This document shows, in pieces, positions 53,683 through 64,000 of a DNA stretch of 64,000 bases. The position numbers and the translations under genes were made by a program. Source of the stretch: Lumbricus terrestris (Eukaryota; Annelida; Clitellata; Crassiclitellata; Lumbricidae); assembly GCA_949752735.1 (NCBI GenBank), contig OX457053.1:26061797-26125796 (forward strand), in the 5' to 3' direction. Below the pieces are notes generated by a model. The model saw only the letters and a program-made list of their open reading frames with translations, was not told where the DNA came from and did not search any database. Each line of letters begins with the position of its first letter. Position 1 is the stretch's first letter.

Positions 53683-55060
53683 ACTACAGCAAATTTTTCT
53701 GTAGTCTTGAAGTCCCTGTATGCTCTTCCGTAGCCAATTATCTGTTCTAAAAATTATTTTCGGACTCTCCTCTGATCCTGATTTCGCATTGACCCGCTTT
53801 CTCATCTGAATAGAAAAATCGAACGTATACCTTCGTCTTGTATATTTTTGCCTCGTATGTGTATGCATGGTTTCTCCGGTTATTCTCTGCCCCTCCATAA
53901 ACTACTCATTAATCCGAATGCCTGTGAAGTGCGTCCAATTATCATCTGTGGACTGCAGTGTCTGGTTTATCTAGACATTGCTGCTCAGAATCAGAGTGTA
54001 ACCCAATCCACGATTATTTTCATCTGGCACCATCGTCTCCCCCTCCACCCCACCCCACCCCCGCAGTGTATAGACCACCTCTTGTGGAGTGCACATTCCG
54101 ACGCTGTTGCGTTGCTCCATGGTACACCGTTCTTGTTTGACCTTTCCCCGGTATAAAGATCGTTTTCCTTGGATAAGTCAAATTCATAAACGATCTGTTT
54201 GTAAAGGTTCGTGATGCTTTTATTGTGGGATCTCAATATACAACACTCTGATGGCGGTTTATCGTGCACCTAGCTTATGTACGCCAGCGTGCGTACTTAG
54301 ATCTTTAATGCATGTTTAAATCGGCCACATTATATGTATATATATTCGTTTAATAAGCAAAAACAGGTATATGTATATATATATATCTTTTCAGTGTTTA
54401 TATATATATATGTATGTACATGTATCTGGGGATGATTAAGTGGTATAGCACACTGAATTTTTTGGTAAATAAACCCCACTAGCGGGATCATTCCCATCGG
54501 GTAGCCTATTGGTTCTGCCACACTCAGTATTGGTTGCTCACCTGTCCATATCATCGCAAATGTTAACTCGCAATCAATCTCTGTGTGTACTATCCTGTAA
54601 GCAAAATTGTCTGCTTGTCTTTGGTTTTTTTTGGTGGATCAATAAACCAATTGAATTGAATAGAATTGAATTGAATGGCTTGAACATCCGAATGACCGGT
54701 TCAATGCGCGCTAGCATCATAGGGTTCGATAAACATTCCACTCCTAGTGGGCTGCAGTATACCCTAAAATGAGCAGTAGGCCTATACATATATAGGACAC
54801 GCTGCTGACTGCTGACTGCATGCCATACAGTTGATTTCTGCTAGGCCCTACTGCTAAGCTTTTTAATCATCTATTAATTCTATTACTAACAAACTGAACC
54901 GCCAGTATATACTGTCAATTTGTAACTCTACAGTGTACACTGTACACCCATGCAGCATTTTCCCGGTTGTTTTTGCAACTTCTATTTCTTTATTGAAGAC
55001 TCATTGACACAACAGAGTACAAAAGTTGTTGTTGAAATAAACTACGTATACACATTGTAG
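53683..55060. other. Presumed intron or upstream DNA of the LIM gene
   Basis: Contains (TA)n near 54335-54415 and a SINE-like tail 'aataaaccaattgaattgaa' at 54642-54680. No coding frame with support. Confidence 0.5.
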
Positions 55061-55075
55061 ATTGTGCCGGTGACA

Positions 55076-55351
55076 ATGGAAAACACGACACTTTTGCTTG
55101 ACCTTGGAGGCGGTGGATACGTGGTGAGTGGAGGAGCAGATGGCTACGTGGTGAGCAGCGGAGCCGGAGGAGCTGGAGTGTCCGGACCAGGGCTACAAGG
55201 AACTGCACTGAGCTGCTTCAAATGCTCTCTGAACCTGACCGGATATCGCTACATCCTGAGAGATGAGAAGCCCTTCTGCATCAGATGCTACGAAACGATG
55301 TTTGCCAATCAGTGCGAAGACTGCAAACGACCAATTGGAACCGACCACAAG
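55076..55351 (+). CDS. FHL-type LIM-only protein, first coding exon
   Basis: Starts at ATG 55076 (an in-frame GTG twelve bases earlier is not used) and encodes 92 residues before a splice donor, CACAAG|GTTAGC, at 55351/55352. Residues 1-46 are a Gly/Ser/Val-rich leader. C47-x2-C50-x17-C68-x2-C71 is the N-terminal half LIM finger, with the spacing of FHL proteins, and C80-x2-C83 opens the first full LIM domain. KRPIG before the exon end matches the FHL position. FHL proteins are zinc-binding adaptors at actin and in the nucleus. The rest of the gene was not found in the remaining 8.6 kb, so the intron is long or runs past the window. The Gly-rich leader is absent from vertebrate FHL proteins. 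Confidence 0.85.
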
Positions 55352-55496
55352 GTTAGCTATCAACCAATCAACTAATCAGATCGATATGCTGTACGCAATA
55401 TAGCCAATAAAATCACCAGTTTCTTGCTATAGCGAAATCGGTCGATCGTTCTGAATAATTATAGTTCGCCAATTAGATTGATCCAGTCCACAAGTA

Positions 55497-55867
55497 CAGT
55501 GGCGGCGCCAGGATTTCAGTTTTGGGGGGAGGAATTCCCGCGGAGAAACTTTTCCAGTTTCAGCCGCCAAAATTTCTGACGACTTTTTTTGAGTCATCTG
55601 GTCGAATTATCAAGAAATGTTTTTAGTCATCTGGTCGAAAGCTCGTGAAAATTTACCATTTTCACCGGCCAAAATTTCTCACGACCTTTTCTCATGAAAA
55701 TTTTCCATTTTTTCCAGTCAAAATTTCTGACGACCTGTGTTAGTCATTTTGGTCGAAATCAGCTTTAGGCTGGGGCTGATCTTGAAAATGTTTCATTTTT
55801 ACATGTAAAAAACCGGATGGCCTTTTGGGGGGGGCTTAACCCCTAGCCCTCTCTAGCGCCACCACTG
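55497..55867. mobile_element. hAT-type MITE, CAGTGGCGGCGCC ends, in LIM gene intron
   Basis: The ends CAGTGGCGGCGCCAGG and GCGCCACCACTG are flanked by TCCACAAG (55487-55494, two extra bases before the end) and TCCACAAC (55868-55875), 7 of 8 alike. The interior has several copies of a 'gacgac..tttagtcatctggtcgaa' cassette. 371 bp. Confidence 0.8.
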
Positions 55868-56183
55868 TCCACAACATGGTTTACATGGGCACCAGCACAT
55901 AATATTGGAAAGAGGGACACTTGCCCGCCACCCCTTTGAAAGACTGGCAACTATTTCTTTAACTGCAATCTTTGGGTTGTTAACAAATTTCTTCGCGCTG
56001 AACCGCCAATGATAGACACACAAAGTGAAAACTATAAAAAAAATAAATTTACGTTTAGAAACTCTTATACAAAATACATGATATTGTCCATGCTCTGCAT
56101 TTTCAAGCCCTAACTAATAATTAATTTGACTGTTACCATAGTGATATAACTCTCCTGCAGAAATATATGCGTACGCCCATGTT

Positions 56184-56629
56184 CAAGGGCGGATACAGGA
56201 ATTTTCGAAGGGGGGGCCAAAATTTTTGGTATTGTGAGACAGTAGACAAATTTTTTAGTCATCGACCAAATTTTCCGGGAAAAAGATACCAACTTATGCG
56301 CCAAAAAAGTTGATGACTTTTTTTTTTTTTTTTTTTAGTCATCGACCAATTTTTCGGGAAAAAGATACCAACTTATCCGCCAAAAAAGTTGATGACTTTT
56401 TTTTTAAATTTTTTTAATTTTTTTTTAGTCATCAACCAATTTTCCGGGAAAAGGAGATGCCATTTCCGAACGGGGGGGCCACGTCCCGTACGATTTTCTA
56501 ATAGGGGGGCCAGATGTCCTGTTTTTCTCTCCCACTACATGTTTTTTAAACCAAATGGGGGGGCCACGTTCCATGCAATTTTTAAATGGGGGGCCATGGC
56601 CGGATTGGCCCCCCCTGGATCCGCCCCTG
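56184..56629. mobile_element. hAT-type MITE, CAAGGGCGGAT ends
   Basis: The ends CAAGGGCGGATACAGG and GGATCCGCCCCTG are flanked by a perfect 8-bp duplication CCCATGTT (56176-56183 and 56630-56637). The interior cassette 'ccgccaaaaaagttgatgac' plus a T-run and 'agtcatc.accaa' is repeated three times. 446 bp. Confidence 0.92.
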
Positions 56630-56724
56630 CCCATGTTAGTTTACACTCGACCAACCAACCCTCCAGGTTAGCAACTCGAACTTGCGAATTTTGTTGCCAA
56701 CCATTAAAACTGGTGGCCGACAGG

Positions 56725-56974
56725 CAGTGGCGTAGACAAGGGGTTTCGGGGGTTAACCCCCACTGACCTAGTAAAAAAGTTTTGTAATTGGTTACTTATC
56801 CACTTGAATAAGAAAAACAAAACAATTGCTTGTAGTAGCAATTGCTTTTCTTACTTTATTCCTTTATTCCCTTTTTATTTACTGTAATACTGTTGGGTTT
56901 GTGTCAGAAAGGGCACCCGGCCAAGCCATAAAACCCCCAAGTCCCCCCATCATAAATTCCAGGCTACGCCACAG
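56725..56974 (+). mobile_element. hAT-type MITE, CAGTGGCGTAG ends
   Basis: Same body as 14885-15131. The left end is CAGTGGCGTAGACAAGG; the right end is worn (GGCTACGCCACAG). Flanking octamers CCGACAGG and CCGGCAGG match at 7 of 8. 250 bp. Confidence 0.85.
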
Positions 56975-56982
56975 CCGGCAGG

Positions 56983-57665
56983 TAACCATGCTGCTAATGA
57001 AAATTCACGCTCAAAATTGACCCAGCGATGTGAATCTGTGAATGACCTCATTCTTTTATTTAAATTCTCTGCCTTCCTCGCCTACTTCTTTTCTTCTCCG
57101 CCTCATTTTCTCCTTCTCCTTCTCCTTCTGTTTCCTCTTTCACCTTATATGCTTCCCTTTATCCTTGCTTTCTTCTTCTTTGTTAAAACGATGACTTCAT
57201 CGCAAATGCTTCGCCCTGTCCGCAACTCTGTCTATTCAGCTGTTATATATCTTTCCCAGACCGAGCCACGAGTCGGTTGGAGTCGCCTATAGCAGCCGCC
57301 GTTCAAGCATCTTGGAGCGTACGTATACAGGGAAAACAAAGATATTGGGCGATAACTGGCGGCCTTAGTCTGGTTTTTGGACGGCCATTATCTTGGTCTG
57401 ACGCCATGGTTTAAGAAGGTTCTTTCCCTTTCCACCCCCCCCCCGAATGATCCAAGCACAGACTATTTTTCTAACCATTCAATCACCTTTAGATAAATAT
57501 ACTTTAGAAACTCAGGCTATAGGTCTAATTATCATTGTGGGCATGATTTGGCGTGAAATGTAAAAGGGTAAGTGCTTATTATGGAGGTTGAGGAGAGCGT
57601 TGAGAGCATTGGCCATTTATTGATGATAGAAAGTGTATTATAGGTTCAGGTTTACGCTTCGTCAG
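56983..57665. other. No recognisable gene
   Basis: Short CT-rich stretch at 57070-57180. No supported reading frame. Confidence 0.5.
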
Positions 57666-57671
57666 TTTCAG

Positions 57672-58135
57672 ATTAAGCGGCAGATAAAGTATTTACAGAC
57701 TAGGTGACAGACTAAGTTTCAAATTAAGTAACAGATTAAGTGACAGATTAATTAACAGACTGGGTGACAGATCAAGTAACAGATTTAGTGACAGGTTAAG
57801 TAACAGATTAAGTGACAGATTAAGTAACAGACTAGGTGACAGACTAAGTTTCAGATTAAGTGACAGATTAAGTGACAGATTAAGTAACAGACTGGGTGAC
57901 AGATTAAGTAACAGATTTAGTGACAGGTTAAGTAACAGACTAAGTGGCAGATTGAGTTGCGGATTAAGTGGCAGAGTAAGTTGCAGCTTACATGTAAGCA
58001 TATCAGATTAAGTGGCAGTATGAGTGACAGGCTATATTAACAGATTAAGTGGCAGGTGAAGTAACAGACTAACTGACAGACTGAGTTGCAAATTATGAAA
58101 TTAAGTGACAGATTCGGCGACGTATTAAGTGGCAC
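57672..58135. repeat. 12-bp minisatellite with alternating variants
   Basis: The unit is about ACAGATTAAGTG, with GTG, GTA and ACTAGG variants tending to alternate, giving a 24-bp higher-order period. About 35 units, decaying at both edges. Confidence 0.92.
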
Positions 58136-58587
58136 AGCAAGTCCTTGTTGTAAGATCGGCATGACAATGGTCAGTGTTTAATCTAGACGTGGAGAACTCC
58201 CAGGAATGACATTCCCCCTAAAAAAATCTGACAGGAACCCCTCTCGTACGGTACGGTCGTCATTTGTCGCCCCCCCCCCACACACAGAAACCCGAATCCC
58301 TCCCCTGAAGGAAGGGAGCAAGATTGAACACTGGGCAATGGTCTGTGTAGTGAGGGTGCGTGTAAACTTTTCGAAGGCGTTTGTTAGAATCGTGTGTGGA
58401 TGTTTAGGCCTATACGACAACGTTTCAAGAGAGCTTTCTTGAACTTTAAACTTTTTAAAACAATAATTATTGTAATAGGAAATCAAAACTTAGCAACTGT
58501 TTGCCTACACCGTCATGTTTTAATTTGTTCCGTATAAGTCTCACAACTGGATTGAAACAGACTCGTCCGTTTGAGAACTTCCTGGAA

Positions 58588-58867
58588 CAGGGGCTGATCC
58601 AGGGTGGCCAATCCGGCCATGGCCCCCATTTTAAAGTGCATGGGACGTGCCCCCACCCCCATTTGGTTTCAACAAGCCATTAATCAATGCAGCGGGAGAG
58701 AAAAGTAGGATACTATAGAGGAGACGCCATGCATAGTATACTATTGTTGCTTCCAGAGATTACCTTCGACCAGGAAGACTGATGACTAAAAAGGTCATCA
58801 GTTTTTTCTGGCAAAGATCACAGAACATTTTGCCCCCCCCTTCGAAAATTTCTGTATCCGCTCCGTG
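58588..58867. mobile_element. hAT-type MITE, CAGGGGCTGATCC ends
   Basis: The ends CAGGGGCTGATCCAGG and ATCCGCTCCGTG are flanked by a perfect 8-bp duplication TCCTGGAA (58580-58587 and 58868-58875). The interior has 'gactaaaaaggtcatcagtt'. 280 bp. Same family as 60112-60465. Confidence 0.92.
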
Positions 58868-58875
58868 TCCTGGAA

Positions 58876-60100
58876 TATGTTTTGAGAATTGACAACAGTC
58901 ACGTGGTTTGCTTTTGAGCGTCTGTCTTGTGTATCGTAATACATTGATGCTAACACTCTCAAAATCGAGGACGAATGAGCACTGAGCAACTCTCACCAAG
59001 GAAGAAAACGTCTAACATCCGATCGATTTTCGCCTACAGCTCTATCGAACCGAGTCGCAAGATAGGTAGGCCTATATATGCTTACATTGGTTGGCCGTAT
59101 TGGTGGAAGGACACGATAGAGAGGAACTACAAGGCTATACCTTTTGAATGCCGAGACTAAACAAACTGAAGTCGCTAACACTCCATGCACAATCTACCGC
59201 TGTCTCTTGGACTTCGCTTAAGCATGAGAATGTTTGTATTATTTTACTCATCACGATTTTTTTTAGATGAAGGTCATGCTCTTTTTCTTGCCTACTCCCT
59301 CCTTCATTAGCTTCTGACAACTGACATAATTTATATGCAGTGGCAAAAAAGACAGTCCTTGGTTTATAAATAGGCCATAGAACTTCCTCATAGAGATCTA
59401 AAGCCATGGATCCATCATTTACCTTACACTTCATATACACATTACACAACCGTGGCGTATGGTATTTTGCGCATGCGCAGGGAGATTCCTGTTCTACTGA
59501 GTTGTATAATACTCACGCAGCTAGCGCAGTGCAGCTGTTGTTCTGTTAGCCATAAACTTGATTTAGTCTAGACTAAACTAAACGAACGGTCTATAAACAC
59601 CTCGTTGTATTCGAGGAGGCTCTGTATGTATACAGCCTGTGCGTTCCACTAAATCCGTTCATGCTATGCCTATGAAGATAAAAGTCCTTTAAAAAATCGC
59701 CTGAAGCAGGCAGGAACCGCATGCCGCATACATTATACCAACGATCCAACAGCGAGTTGCAGATAAGTGCATCATGCAACAGGGAGATAAATTTAAATGG
59801 CAGAGTAATATATGCAGATATAAGTGGGTGTATACGCAATATAAGTGGGTATGCAATACTGCAGATATCTACTTGCAGCACATGCCTACCATTTAATACA
59901 CGTGCATGCATGAAATACATGTATACACACGTGTGTATATAGGCCTATACATGTATTGTTTGTATAGACTATATGCACTTGTTATGTATGTATGTATAGG
60001 CCCCATTGCAAGAGTGAGGTATATAGATATATTTTTATGTAGCCGCTAAATTGTACATATACAGCCATTCTGCCACATAATTATAATTATTATAGAATAT
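58876..60100. other. No recognisable gene
   Basis: No supported coding, RNA or repeat feature beyond short TATG runs near 59985. Confidence 0.5.
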
Positions 60101-60111
60101 GTGTGCGTGTG

Positions 60112-60461
60112 CAGGGGCAGATCCAGGGGGCCAATCCCGCCATGGCCCCCGTTTAAAAAGTGCATAGAACGTGACCCCCATTTGGTTTCAACAAGCATTA
60201 AATAAATGCAGCGAGAGAGAAAAGTAGGGTATACGGTGAGAATAGAAAGACCATAGTATATTATTTTATTTTGTTTGCAGAGAGTATACGTCGACCAGAT
60301 GACTGATGACTATAAAAAGGTCATCAGTTATTTTGGCAGGGAAAATTGATATATTTTCCGGACATTTCGACCAAACGACTAAAACAAAAGGTCATCAGAT
60401 TTTTTCTGGCAAAGATCACCAAAAAATGTTTGGCCCCCCTTCGAAAATTTCTGTATCCGCC

Positions 60462-60465
<4 letters not shown>
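60112..60465. mobile_element. hAT-type MITE, CAGGGGCAGATCC ends, in a GT repeat
   Basis: The ends CAGGGGCAGATCCAGG and GGATACAGA-type inverse 'tatccgcccctg' are flanked by TGCGTGTG and TGTGTGTG (7 of 8). The duplication falls in GT-rich DNA and is therefore weaker evidence. Two copies of the 'aaaaggtcatcag' cassette. 354 bp. Confidence 0.85.
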
Positions 60466-60514
<49 letters not shown>

Positions 60515-60515
60515 A
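60466..60515. repeat. (GT)n microsatellite
   Basis: Uninterrupted GT run directly after the MITE right end. Confidence 0.95.
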
Positions 60516-61355
60516 TGTATGCTCTTCAGTCTTCAACTTTGTATTGTGCACCACATATATGGGTGCATATTGCCCTATATATAGGCCTGCATGTGTATAG
60601 GACAAGTATATCGCATGCTCGGTCTGCAGACGATTGCCGCAAAAGGTCTAAGCGTAAGTGGAGGCAATCTCACAAAGGCATGTATACATGTACATGTATA
60701 GATCACCTGCAGGAGCAACACAACCAACCGAGGATTTCTTAGTTACAAACGCCCTTCACACCAAGGACAACAACACATCTATTGGTCCATAGGTCTATTT
60801 TTAACCACACCGACGTATATATATACAGTACACACACATTATATATATATATGAATATATATATATATATATATTTGCGTAGAACTATTGCACAACTCAG
60901 CCGCCAGTGGTATATATATTATATATGCAGTTATCCTGCATTTTGTGTAAGGCGAAAAATGCATGGAATTCAACGTGTATACGATTGTTTACTAGGGAAG
61001 AGACTGAACTTTAAATTAGCTACAGATGATACATGCAGTAATGAGCTGCACAAGTCAGACTGCGTAAACACGTAAACATCGGCTATATATATATTTGGTG
61101 TATATATATGTATAATATACATACATAACTACCTCATGCTGCTGCATATATATATATAATTGTATGGTTGCTTTCATATATATTTACAAAAGTGTTTTCT
61201 CTCATGATGGGTACTGTATATACGCATGTATACATGCGTATGATCATGTATACCTTGCAGCAGAGTAAGGTACAGATACATGCATGCATGCCTAAACTTT
61301 ACATTCCTAAATATATATATATATATATATATACTATAGGGTCTACAAATATAAT

Positions 61356-61401
<46 letters not shown>

Positions 61402-62150
61402 TCCATGGGCTAAATACCCGTGCGTGTCCGACGCCACTCTCTGTCTGAGTCTGTCGCGCGTCATGCTGCCCAGCTTCAACCGGTCCGGTCAGCAGGTCTG
61501 CTCCATACCATTAACATCTTGGAGCAGCTAGACCACCTTATAATTTATTATATATATATATGCATGCAAATGCTAGTGCCCTACATAATGATGTATGCTA
61601 ATTGTTACCCTAATATACAGCCATGTGCATTCATGTATATGCCCATGTGCACATACATGTACGTGTAGCCTAATATTTTAGTCTGCAGTCGTTCATTATA
61701 ACAAGACGGTGGAATTCCAATTCAGGAGAGCATCACCTTAAACAGCCGCAGTACCAAACCAACAGCATCAGCACCATCAGCAGCAGCAGTATTAGTGGCA
61801 CCCGCAGCATTTTAAGAGAAGCTATGCCATAAGTGCAACTGCACTGCACATTCATGGAATCGGCATCCGCCTAACTTTAAACATCCGGCTGTTGCATTTG
61901 AAGCCCGGATGCTGATGAACGGGGCTTGTGGGAGTGATGATGATGATGGTGATGATGTAGTTGCCATGGAAACCGGCATGCACGTGATTGCTTGTTTATG
62001 CCGAAAGACATGCGTACCCACACACACCAATGATGGCTTTGATCAAACCAACGCATCATGAATCTGCTTCGTGGACAAGTATTTAAATGCATAGCGCGTT
62101 AGCCTATGATGTGTATTATATATGTATATTATTTGTATATGTTTGTTTGC
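60516..62150. other. AT-rich intergenic/intronic DNA with short repeats
   Basis: (TA)n at 60815-60880, 61085-61110 and 61305-61335; an uninterrupted (ATC)n at 61355-61397; (CAGCAGCAG) at 61780. No coding exon was recognised, including no further LIM exon. Confidence 0.55.
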
Positions 62151-62164
62151 AATGATTAATGCTC

Positions 62165-62975
62165 TAACTGCTTCACCCATCCATCCATACATCCATCCAT
62201 CACAAAATCCATCAATCAATCAATCTATCTATCTATCTGTCCCTCCAAGCATCTGCCGTTCCTGTATTAACTCAATCATCCGTTCGTCCACCCGTGCTTG
62301 CAGCTATTCTATATCCATCCGTCCATCCGTCCTTCCATTTATCGATCCATCCCTCAATCATGCTTGCATGCATCCATCCATCCATGGTCCATCAATCCAT
62401 TCCATTCTTCCATCCATCCATTCATCCATCCACCCATCCATCCATACACCCATCCATCCATCAATCCATCAATCCACCCCTTCATTCATTCATTCATTCA
62501 TTCATTCATTCATTCATTCACCCACCCATCCACCAGTCTATCCATGCATCTGTCCTTGTATTTTTTAATCCATCCATCCATCAATTCATCCATTCATTCA
62601 TTCTTTCATTCGTTCATCTATCCATCCATCCACCCATCCATTCATTCATTCATTCCTTCATTCATTCATTCATCCATCCACCCATCCATCCATTCATCCA
62701 TCCATTCATCCATCCATTCACCCATCCATCCATCCATCGATCCATCCATCCACCCATCCACCCATTCATTCATTCATTCTTTCATCCATCCATCCATCCA
62801 TCCATCCATCCATCCACCAATCCACCCATTCATTCATTCATTCTTTCATTCATTCATCCATCCATCCATCCACCCATCCATCCATTCATTCATTCTTTCT
62901 TTCTTTTATTCGTCCTTCCATTCATTCATCCATCCATCCACCCATCCACCCATCCATCCGTTTATCCATGCATTT
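62165..62975. repeat. (CATC)n / (CATT)n microsatellite
   Basis: CATCCATC and ATTCATTC blocks alternate across 800 bp. Large blocks ('cacccatcc..attcattcattc') recur about every 110-130 bp, suggesting secondary tandem duplication. The frames of 148-241 codons are Ile/His/Pro/Ser repeats and not genes. Confidence 0.93.
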
Positions 62976-63480
62976 GTCCTTGTATTTTTTGATCAATCCA
63001 CCGCTTCATCTCTTTGTCTTTAATCCACTCATCGCTGTGCACCTGTGTCTACCCACTCAACCTCCAACGGCTGCATGTACATCGCCGATAGTTTCTTCCT
63101 TCATTTCATAAACATCCTGCGTTCAGCCGTTCTAACACTTGAGCGAACCTTTCGCTCTGTGTAGTAAGCTTATACCAAGTATCGGCACTTCGTCATATCT
63201 CATCGACATTTAGCCTTCATTCTTGGCATTTGCCGCATTGCATCCAATAACATCTTCCTTACGTTACCGATCGAGGTTAAATCATCTTGACCTGTGCTGT
63301 CGATAATGCATGTATATTAACGCACGCACATACAATGAATATACATACATGCAATGTCATGCATACATGAGTATATGTACAGTAGCTATAGTACACACAT
63401 ATATAAATTATAGTACACACAAATGTATATATATATATAATTGGTCTGGAATGGCTTACCATTTTAGCTGCGCCTACACC
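62976..63480. other. No recognisable gene
   Basis: Short TACATA runs at 63310-63440. Nothing else supported. Confidence 0.5.
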
Positions 63481-63484
63481 CTGG

Positions 63485-63610
63485 GAGTTTACCAGGATCC
63501 TTCCTTACTAAACTTAAAACTGTTTTTTGGGGAGCGCGCTGGAGTCGGGAGCTCCTATGAGTAGTTTTTTCTTGAAGGGGCGCTATATGAATTTTTGAAT
63601 GAATGAGCAG
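63485..63610 (+). mobile_element. SINE 3'-end fragment
   Basis: 'gggagctcctatgagtag..cttgaaggggcgctatatgaat' followed by (GAAT)n matches the 3' half of the family A SINE ('gagcgcctctgagtag..cttgaaggggcgctat'), without the tRNA head. Confidence 0.6.
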
Positions 63611-63784
63611 AAGTATATAGGCCTACATTTATGAACTGTACGTACGTGCAGAGTGCAGAGCACTGCAGACGCAAGCAGTAATAATTTTGTACTTGGAAAA
63701 AGTTTGTGCAATTTACAGAGGTTCAAGACTTTCGATCATAATAATTATTATATTTCCTATTTTAATCTCAATTGGTTTTGAGCA

Positions 63785-64000
63785 ATCCGCCTCAATCTGT
63801 CTCCTCCTCTGTCTTTATGCCTCCATTGTTCATAACCTCCATTGTTCATACCTCCATTTCTCATACCTCCATTGTTCATACCTCAATTGTTCATGCCTCC
63901 ATTGTTCATACCTCCGTTGTTCATGCCTCCATTGTTCATGCCTCTATTGTTCATACATCAATTGTTCATACCTCCATTGTTCATACCTCCATTGTTCATA
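63785..64000. repeat. 15-bp minisatellite running off the window
   Basis: The unit is about CCTCCATTGTTCATA (variants CATGCCTC, CAATTG). About 13 units up to the last base, so it extends further. Confidence 0.93.

Noticed and set aside
53578..53898. 106-codon minus-strand frame with a poly-Ala tract
   Set aside because: The poly-Ala comes from the AGC repeat; flanks show no coding signature.
55064..55066. GTG start for the LIM exon
   Set aside because: An ATG follows in frame at 55076; GTG starts are not expected here.
62122..63023. Frames of 148-241 codons rich in His-Pro-Ser-Ile
   Set aside because: Produced by CATC/CATT microsatellite; no start context or domain.

Overview
This is animal nuclear DNA: a few isolated exons sit in a large excess of microsatellites, minisatellites, SINEs, LINE fragments and DNA transposons. 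There are no operons, no rRNA genes and no convincing stand-alone tRNA gene. An invertebrate deuterostome, most likely an echinoderm, fits best. This is an inference from three things: a Gmr1-like Ty3/Gypsy element (a group described from deuterostomes), the constant taggccta motif in the non-coding DNA, and a GPCR of invertebrate CCHamide/bombesin-receptor type. The species cannot be named from the sequence.

Only three host genes can be supported. (1) 11095-12321 (-) is an uninterrupted 408-residue rhodopsin-class peptide GPCR. (2) 36057-37015 (-) is the last exon of a GT32-type, DXD-containing glycosyltransferase; its 5' part is missing. (3) 55076-55351 (+) is the first coding exon of an FHL-type LIM protein, ending at a clear splice donor; a 5'UTR exon may lie near 52.0-52.2 kb. 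These genes have no visible functional link.

The main object is a complete, apparently young LTR retrotransposon at 28194-35644. It has two 596-bp LTRs that look identical, a tRNA-Leu-type primer site, a polypurine tract, a GATAT target duplication, and one uninterrupted 1888-codon gag-pol frame. Its pol order is protease-integrase-reverse transcriptase-RNase H. That is the Ty1/Copia order in a Ty3/Gypsy-type protein, as in Gmr1-like elements. Its capsid region resembles the SCAN domain, and its Gag begins with a coiled coil built from 11-residue repeats. It split an older 15-bp minisatellite (27756-28193 and 35650-36062).

Other mobile DNA by region: 0-7 kb, two related mariner-like elements (1-1128, 5394-6559) and a dead CR1/L2-like LINE (3575-4740). 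7-25 kb, LINE 3' ends, two tRNA-SINE families, hAT-type MITEs and very long simple repeats, including a perfect 140-bp palindrome at 13866-14005. 37-49 kb, more hAT-type MITEs, a SINE cluster at 39.6-41.5 kb, and a decayed DD37D (maT-like) mariner at 43836-45042. 49-64 kb, a piggyBac-like TTAA element holding a huge TACA/TATG array, six more hAT-type MITEs, and minisatellites. About fifteen hAT-type MITEs were found in all. Most have perfect or 7/8 8-bp target duplications, and several with different ends share one internal cassette.
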